This document shows positions 57,831 to 64,000 of a stretch of DNA of 64,000 nt, piece by piece. The stretch's first letter is position 1. Each line of letters opens with the position of its first letter. The translations under genes and the position numbers were made by a program. The stretch spans positions 145,056,642 through 145,120,641 of the forward strand of contig NC_071354.1 of assembly GCF_943734655.1 (NCBI RefSeq), in the 5' to 3' direction. The notes under the pieces were generated by a model that searched no databases, was not told the origin of the DNA, and saw nothing but the letters and a program-made list of their open reading frames with translations. This stretch comes from Sabethes cyaneus (lineage: Eukaryota; Arthropoda; Insecta; Diptera; Culicidae).

Positions 57831-60545
57831 TTAGAACACAGGTTAGAGATTTTACTGCAATCCAGTACTATGCACCAGGAGGAGAAAAGTATGAAATCCA
57901 CTTGGGCAACTTCAACGCGAAGATTGTCTCAAACAACGCGGATCTTAAACGCATCATGGGACGCCATGGCCTGGCAACGAAGTGTCATGGATGAGCTATT
58001 TACAGAGTTTTGTGGTAATAACAACATGATCTTGGAGAACGATCAACAATCAGCGAGAGGCGTAAGGAGGCATTGAGCGCGCGCAAACCAGAGCGGCGAA
58101 GCCAGCTACCTGTTAACAATACGCTAGAAAGAGCGCTCTTTTTGCTACCAAGAGGGTAGCAGCCTTATAGCGCCATAAATACAAAATGAACAGTAATACT
58201 TACTTCAGCAATATTGTAGATAATAACCAATTCTACAAACGCCCCATACATCACTTTTCCAAATTTTGCTTGGCTGAGATGCAGTAATCAAAAGAGCAAA
58301 ATCGAAGCGAAAAGTGTCTGCCAAGCCTGCCTTCATGTGTTGTAGACCAACAAAACTAGCAGCGAGTGATTCTAATAGTTCATCGCATTATTCGCGTCAA
58401 CTCTGAAGCGCCATCATTGGATGAAATTGAAGCAGCGATCAAAAGTATGAAGGCCAACAACAGAGCACCAGGAATATGCTATGTTTCAGCCGAGATTCTC
58501 AAAGAAAGAATGGTAGACTGGATGATACTGCAAAACTTCGATGTGGGGCCAAAAATATATTGCGTAGTTCAATTGCTGAGTGGGACTCTAGCCCATACTC
58601 TCTCGGTTTGCGCCGAAGTTTCGCAGTATCATCCAGTCTACCATTCTTCCTCATCAAACGCTCTTTCACTTTTAATAAAAAATGATTGACGTTGGACCGC
58701 GAGAGTCAAAGACAAGTAAAATAGAAAAATGACCCATCTTTGTCAGCCCAAACGATGCACCAGCTATTCAGCAATATATGGGAAACAATAACTTTTCCGG
58801 TGGACTTGATGCAGGACATTTTGGTCAATATCCCTAAAACAGGAGACATAACTGAATAGGGGCCATCCAGATACGACGTGGACAGAAAAATACCAATTTT
58901 CACCGACTGCAAGAAAACCAGTTTCAGTTTGACTTTTGCTTGATGATTCTTCTCCGTCAAGAGTATCCCTGTCTAACTAGAGCACCTCAGCTTTTCCATC
59001 TACTTCAACACAACACAGGACCTTTCCGATGCAACGCGGTTCGTAAAATCTTCTGAAGACGAATCCTTCCGTAATGCTCGGTTCATGTGTTTACTAGAGA
59101 TGGTCGGGTATGAAAATTTGAATACCCGAACCCGACCCGTACCCGATCAAGAAAAAAATTGAAAATCCGTACCCGACCCGAACCGTTTATTATTTTTGAT
59201 ACCCGAACCCGACCGCAACCCGACGGGTACGGGACGGGCCCGGATACCCGACTATCTTTAGTGTTAAATGTGGTCAATAGATACCCGACCCGACCCGTAC
59301 CCGGTTTCAAAAACAAAAGTTAAGATCCCGTACCCGACCCGAACCCGCAAATTATTTTTTTTTCAATACCCGAACCCGACCCGAACCCGGCGGGTACGGG
59401 TACGGGTGCGGGTTTCGGGCAAATTTTCCACTACCCGACCATCTCTAGTGTTTACGTCAACATATGCCTCATCAGCAGATAAAACATTATTTGAGCCTAA
59501 AAACAATCACTGATCAATGGTTATGTATAATTAATTCAATATTTCTGTTTCTAATTTCTGTTTTTGGTATGAAAAAAAACTTGTCCACGTGGACATTTAC
59601 GATACCCCCTCCCCCCCTTCCGTGGACAAGCGTGGACATTTCCATATCCCCCACCCCCCTCTAAACTGTCCACGTGGTATATGGATGGCCCCATAGAATA
59701 ACTGGCGTGGCACCTCGTTACTCTGTATTATTCTTAAAATACTTTGTAGGGTAATCCTCAACTGGATCCAGGGCAATATCGACGCAACTCTCCGGCAGCA
59801 GCAAGTTGGATTACATGCTGGCCGATCATGTGTGGACCATATCACAACGCTCCGGATTGTATTGGAGTAGATCAACGAATTCAAGGGCTCTCTTCTGCTG
59901 GTGTTTGTTGACTTCGAAAATTCTTGTAACCGACGAAAATATCTAGGGCGCACCACCTTTAAGGGTTCCTGGAGTTTAAGCAAATTATCACCGCTGCTGT
60001 TGCTCATTGTTATGGATGAGATACTAGTTGCAATACAAGGAGCAATTGACAGTAGAACAAATCGAGAATTACCTTGGAATCCTCTGACGATGGAGCAACT
60101 AACTGAGTTTGAGCTAGCCGACGACATAGTCTTTGCTCGCACAACACCGAATCGATGTGCAGAGCATGTTAGACGACTTCTTCGAAAGCTCCCAGGCAGC
60201 AGTTGCAGTAAATGTAGCAAAAACTAAGTCGAAGCTCTAAATTAAGTCTGAACACTGACAATCCAACCAACCAACTTCACAATAGCGGGACAACAGGTCG
60301 AGCAGGTGGAAATCTCTTAGTATCTTGACAACGCCCGATGGTGGTACTTAAACTGACGCAGCCACGCGGATCAGGAAGGCCAGGGAGACCTTTGCAGGTC
60401 TGCGAAACATTCGACGCTCAAACTAGATTACTCTACATACGAAAAGCCGAATTTTCAGCTCAAACCTCAAGCTGCTGTACGCTTGTGAAACGTGGTGTGT
60501 CTCAGCGAAGACAATGCGAAAATTGCAAGGATTTAAAACTTGATC
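57831..60545 (+). mobile_element. Decayed RTE-like LINE, split by a hAT MITE
   Basis: Endonuclease phrases LGNFNAKIVSNNADLKRIMG (about 57902) and ELFTEFCGNNNMI lead to the RT start EAAIKSMKANNRAPG (about 58420). LLVFVDFEN-like RT palm text lies near 59900 and ELADDIVFART, a variant of the YADD box, at about 60112. The C-terminal ATRIRKARETFAGLRNIRRS comes at about 60363. Stops and frameshifts are throughout. This subfamily is distinct from the other RTE-like copies. Confidence 0.68.
59095..59447. mobile_element. hAT-type MITE made almost entirely of CCCGACCC repeats
   Basis: Inverted ends TAGAGATGGTCGGGTA / TACCCGACCATCTCTA, flanked by a perfect 8-bp duplication GTGTTTAC at 59087-59094 and 59448-59455 (T at 2, A at 7 as in hAT targets). 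The interior is dominated by variants of TACCCGACCCG on both strands. No coding potential. It is inserted in the LINE at 57831-60545. Confidence 0.85.
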
Positions 60546-60689
60546 ACTTTTCCACCCCTACCTTCATGTAACACGTAGTCCCACTCAAAATATTTTTTGT
60601 AATTTTCTGTTTAAACTCGTTTTTCTCGGAATCACCATTTTCAAAGATCGTGAACAATTTTCATAAGATTTTTGGCACACTATTTAATT

Positions 60690-60968
60690 AATATTTTTTG
60701 AAACAGTGGTTCTACAATTGATGAAGCGCCTCTGTGGTTTAAAGGCACATGGGTACCAGCGAATCACATGCCATATGGGTGTTGTGGGTTCGAATCCGGT
60801 TATAATCTCAGATTATAGCTTGGTTCGCTACTTGTTAAGCGTATCTACCAATAACCCCCCCCCCCCCCCTCGCCTTTCCGCTCTTTCCCCACCATTCTAA
60901 AAAAAATCATTACTTTCCCCAACCATCCCTTCATCAATTGTAGAATCACCGTTTCAAAAAAAATATTA
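60690..60968 (+). mobile_element. MITE with tRNA-like centre
   Basis: The ends AATATTTTTTGAAACAGTGG, with TCTACAATTGATGAAG, and CTTCATCAATTGTAGAATCA, with CCGTTTCAAAAAAAATATT, form inverted repeats of about 40 bp next to TA. Inside is a tRNA-like stretch (TGGTTTAAAGGCACATGG and box B GGGTTCGAATCC) and a C-run. Related to 47109-47420. Confidence 0.72.
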
Positions 60969-61157
60969 CATATGCTTGACCGCATTTCAAGGTCAAGACT
61001 AAAAACACGAGGTTACACTATTTAAACCAAAATATTAATATTTAATTATTAGAAATTTGAAAATATTAATATTTATTGATTAGAAAGATTTCATGTAGCT
61101 CCGCTGGGCTGAGATTACAGTTTCTACCTTTCTTCTCGTTTATATTAATAATAAATT

Positions 61158-62231
61158 AAGCCATTACAAATATTTTAAAAAGTTTGTGTCCCTCCAGTGT
61201 TGGGCCACCGGAGGGGGGGGGGGGTAAAAAAAAACAAAGATAATTTTTTAATCGAGCAAAAAAAATATGGATTTTGGGCATTTTTATTTTAAGTTTAAAC
61301 GTGAAAACCAAATCTATTCTAGCTTTTAATATATACGTTGTTAATTTCCATGCAAAAATCAACGAAAAAAAGACCAAAACGAAAGATAATTTTTTGGCCG
61401 ATTTTCAGAAATTCCGCCGTTTGAATTTCCATTTCTATTTCATGCTAGAAGCGTTAACTCAACTCGTACACACATTTTTCTAATTTTTCAGGCTGTGGAG
61501 CCCATAGACAACTGATATTTAAAAAAATTTAACTCATATCCTACAAATTATTTTTTTGCCCCCCGATTTTTGAAGCCAATTCCCAAGGGGGGGGGTGACA
61601 AAAACTTTCAAAATGATTTGCAATGGCCTATAATGTTTAAACAACTTTACGCGTCGCCATCGTAATTATATTTCCGTTCATAATTTCTTATATTGATTTT
61701 ATATTTATTTTGATTATAAAGCATTAGTTTTTAAACTCAATTCGTTAACTTAAAAATGTTAATTTCAATTAGGCAAATAATTTCAAAAGTTTTTGTCAGC
61801 CCCCCCACCCTTGGAAAATGGCTTGAAAAATCAGGGGATAAAAAAATAATTTGTAGGGTATGAGCTAATTTTTTTTTTTATAAAATCAATTGTTTGTGGG
61901 TTCTACAGCCTGAAAAACTCGAAAAATGAGTGTACGAGTTGAGTTAATGCTTCTGGCACGAAACAAAAATGGAAATTCAAACAACGAAATTTCCGCAAAT
62001 CGGCCAAAAAATTTTTTTTTCCGTTTTTGTCTTTTTTCGCAGATTTTTGCATGGAAAATAATAACGTATATTTTAAAAGCAAGAGTAGATTTGGTTTTCA
62101 CGTTTAAACTGCCTAAAATCAATATTTTTTTTGCTCGATTAAAAAAATCTCTTTGTTTTTTTTCGCCCCCCTCCCTTCAGTGGCCCAACACCGGAAGGAC
62201 AAAAACTTTATAAAATATTTGTAATGGCCTT
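61158..62231. mobile_element. Large foldback element, arms about 450 bp
   Basis: The ends AAGCCATTACAAATATTTTA and (reverse complement of the right end) AAGGCCATTACAAATATTTT lead into arms that mirror each other over some 450 bp. Shared phrases include GTGTTGGGCCAC, AATCGAGCAAAAAA, TTTAAACGTGAAAACCAAAT, TTTCCATGCAAAAATC and CAACTCGTACAC. C/G runs (GGGGGGGGGG) occur at mirrored places. The loop is about 61640-61760. No protein-coding frame is believable. Confidence 0.78.
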
Positions 62232-62774
62232 AATATTGAACCATCTTTCTTCGAAATCACACAGCTCTGAATGTTGAAATAAAATACTACACAATCTTAA
62301 TTAAATTTGTTTAGTACATAACCAAAAGTTTCCTTCCTTATACTCATATAGGATGGCATTGTGTTTAAATTTAGTTTACTCAAATATTATAAACATGAAA
62401 GGCAGTTATAACATCGAGATGATTCTATGTAGCACATAATGTATTCACTGTTTACTTACAAAATCTCAGATTATCGGTTTAATGTTACTGAATCGATGTT
62501 TGTGATCAATCATGTAATAAAAAATTAAAATTTCCATACCCGTCAAAGTTTAAATGTGAACAGCACCTGTAGCTGAATATGAAAATGGTTGTATATTTGC
62601 AAGTTAAAACTACTACTTACATTAGATTCACAGCCAATAACATTAACGGTATGTTAAATAACGGTAAAGCAAACCATCTTCTAGTCATAACCGATTCAAA
62701 GGTGCATATCTTACTAAAGGACTATATTCAATTCATGATGCAAGATGACGTACTGAGTGCAAATTGAATGTTTT
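62232..62774. other. Upstream region of the 62955 TIL gene, nothing recognised
   Basis: AT-rich sequence between the foldback element and the promoter; no repeats or frames recognised. Confidence 0.4.
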
Positions 62775-62911
62775 TATATAAAACACGTGACATAAATTGA
62801 TCCGAACGCTACACGCGCTACGTTCATTGTTTTAGAGCTTTTCTTCAAAAGATAAGGATGATGCCGCGAACCTTCCTGGATGCTTCTTTGCGAAAACAAT
62901 GCCAATCTGCC

Positions 62912-62919
62912 TATAAAAA
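62912..62919 (+). promoter_or_regulatory. TATA box candidate of the 62955 TIL gene
   Basis: TATAAAAA lies 43 bp before the start codon, with an ACAGTT initiator-like site near 62943; this would give a leader of about 10 nt. A second TATATAAA at 62775 is an alternative, but a transcript from there would carry several upstream ATGs. Confidence 0.45.
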
Positions 62920-62954
62920 ATGCAGCAGTGCGTTTTTTTCTTACAGTTATCAAT

Positions 62955-63816
62955 ATGACTTCACGATTAGTGATTCTGGTTAGTTTATTAGCGTTCCTTG
63001 TTGAAAAAGGATATAGCTTGTCGCTGTATAACATTTCATGTCGTAAGTGTATCGCCGTGTGGATTCTAAGATAGAATTGTGATGACTCCTTTTTGTATTT
63101 CAGTAAACTGTCCTGAAAATGAAGAGTTGGTGCGACACGACCTATGCTGCGAACCGACTTGCAGTGATGAGTGCTCCGATGGCTCCTGTAGGTATTATCC
63201 TTCGGGTGTTCCTTCCTGCGTATGTAAGACCGGATACGTTCGTTATCGAGGCCGTTGTATCCGCAGGAAACAATGCCCAAGACAGTGTCCTTGCCGCACA
63301 GAAAAACAGTGCTGTTGTGAAACACAAACAACGGCGCCTCCTTGCAACGTAACCCCGGATCCACCAACCACCACACTAGCTCCGTGCACAACGACACCCG
63401 CTCCGACTACAACAACACCCGTCCCGTGTACAACAACACCTGCCCCAGACACAACAACACCCGATCCATCTCCGTGTGTTACCACACCCCCACCGGCTGA
63501 AATTGCAAATATTCCTAGTGTTACGAGCCCACCGCCTTGTCCTTGTAATGTAACCTGTGATTCGTGCGAGTGTGAAGTACCATTCATTCTGGTCGAAGAG
63601 CGTATTCCAGAGGTAAAATACTGTCCACCGCATTCCACATATCAATCCTGTACGCCATGTTGCCAACGAACGTGCGGGCAGGATTGTTCAACAGTCAGGT
63701 GCATTTCAGGCTGTAGCGGTGAACCGACGTGCGTTTGCGATGAAGGCTACGTCAAATACAATAGACGTTGCATTCCGAAATCGTTCTGCACATTTGAGAA
63801 ATTTAGTTACATATAG
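62955..63816 (+). CDS. Secreted TIL-domain protein with two cysteine-rich domains and a Thr/Pro linker
   Basis: Exons 62955-63042 and 63104-63816 (donor GTAAGT, acceptor TTTCAG, phase-1 intron of 61 bp) give 266 residues. Residues 1-22 are a signal peptide. TIL unit 1 spans about 32-87 (LCCEPTCSDEC, CVCKTGYV, RCI) and unit 2 about 203-258 (PCCQRTCGQDC, CVCDEGYV, RCI). Between them lie a CPC/CCC cysteine cluster and about 60 residues of PTTT/PCTTTPAP repeats, likely O-glycosylated. A second cysteine group (CPCNVTCDSCEC) precedes unit 2. Gene structure, intron phase and motif wording match the 1275 gene, so the two are paralogues. The start is chosen because it gives the signal peptide and the right splice phase. 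Confidence 0.88.
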
Positions 63817-63916
63817 CAAACAGAGCGCTGAGAAGTGTTCAAAGGTGATTATGACTTAAATGCAACCACATGGACAGTCGTAGGAGAGAAAGATTTTCCA
63901 AATTCAATCTAAACTA

Positions 63917-63922
63917 AATAAA
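63917..63922 (+). terminator. Polyadenylation signal of the 62955 TIL gene
   Basis: AATAAA lies about 100 nt after the stop codon, in AT-rich sequence with T-rich runs following. Confidence 0.55.
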
Positions 63923-64000
63923 CATTCTTACTAACAGTTCAAAAAAAATATATATATAAATCATGATTATTTTATCATAATAAGACTCATAAAAAGAAAA

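Noticed and set aside
63243..63666. Minus-strand Gly/Val-rich frames
   Set aside because: They are complements of the Thr/Pro repeats in the 62955 TIL gene.

Overview
The window looks like one locus of a culicine mosquito with a large, repeat-rich genome; the species cannot be fixed from the sequence. The backbone is a single host gene on the minus strand, Lasp (LIM and SH3 protein, an actin-binding adaptor). Six coding exons are recognisable: 40889-40795 (second half of the LIM domain), 20610-20478 (first nebulin-like repeat), 13460-13325 (second repeat), 5631-4684 (Asn/Gln/His/Ser-rich linker), 2535-2186 (linker with long Gln runs) and 767-588 (SH3 domain and stop). Splice phases agree at every junction and give about 613 C-terminal residues. 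The short first exon, carrying the start codon and the first LIM zinc ligands, was not found and probably lies beyond position 64000. If so, nearly the whole window is Lasp intron.

Two paralogous genes for secreted, cysteine-rich TIL-domain proteins lie on the plus strand, antisense to Lasp. One (1275-2152, three exons, three TIL domains) sits wholly inside the last Lasp intron and ends 33 bp from a Lasp splice donor. The other (62955-63816, two exons, two TIL domains joined by a Thr/Pro linker) lies near the right edge, probably inside Lasp intron 1.

The rest is intron filled with decayed mobile DNA. There are several copies of an RTE-like APE-type LINE (7.6-10.4, 10.7-11.4, 15.7-19.3, 33.6-34.5, 41.7-43.6, 46.8-47.1 and 57.8-60.5 kb), an RNase H-bearing LINE on the minus strand (30.1-33.6 kb) and a jockey-like LINE nested in an RTE copy. 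There are also two broken Tc1/mariner-type DD37E elements, a mariner fragment, two hAT-type elements with 8-bp target duplications, two TA-flanked TIR elements, tRNA-derived SINEs (two with 11-bp target duplications) and several large foldback elements. Nested insertions give relative ages.

The least expected signal is in the Lasp introns. The acceptors of the exons at 13460 and 5631 lack a local pyrimidine tract and follow about 331 and 211 nt with no AG dinucleotide on the transcribed strand. Good pyrimidine tracts lie far upstream, which is the signature of distant branch points and possibly of regulated splicing. No CRISPR, operon or bacterial signal is present. The mosquito assignment rests on the large introns, the SINE and LINE types, DD37E elements (known from mosquitoes) and the Lasp sequence; it is inference.
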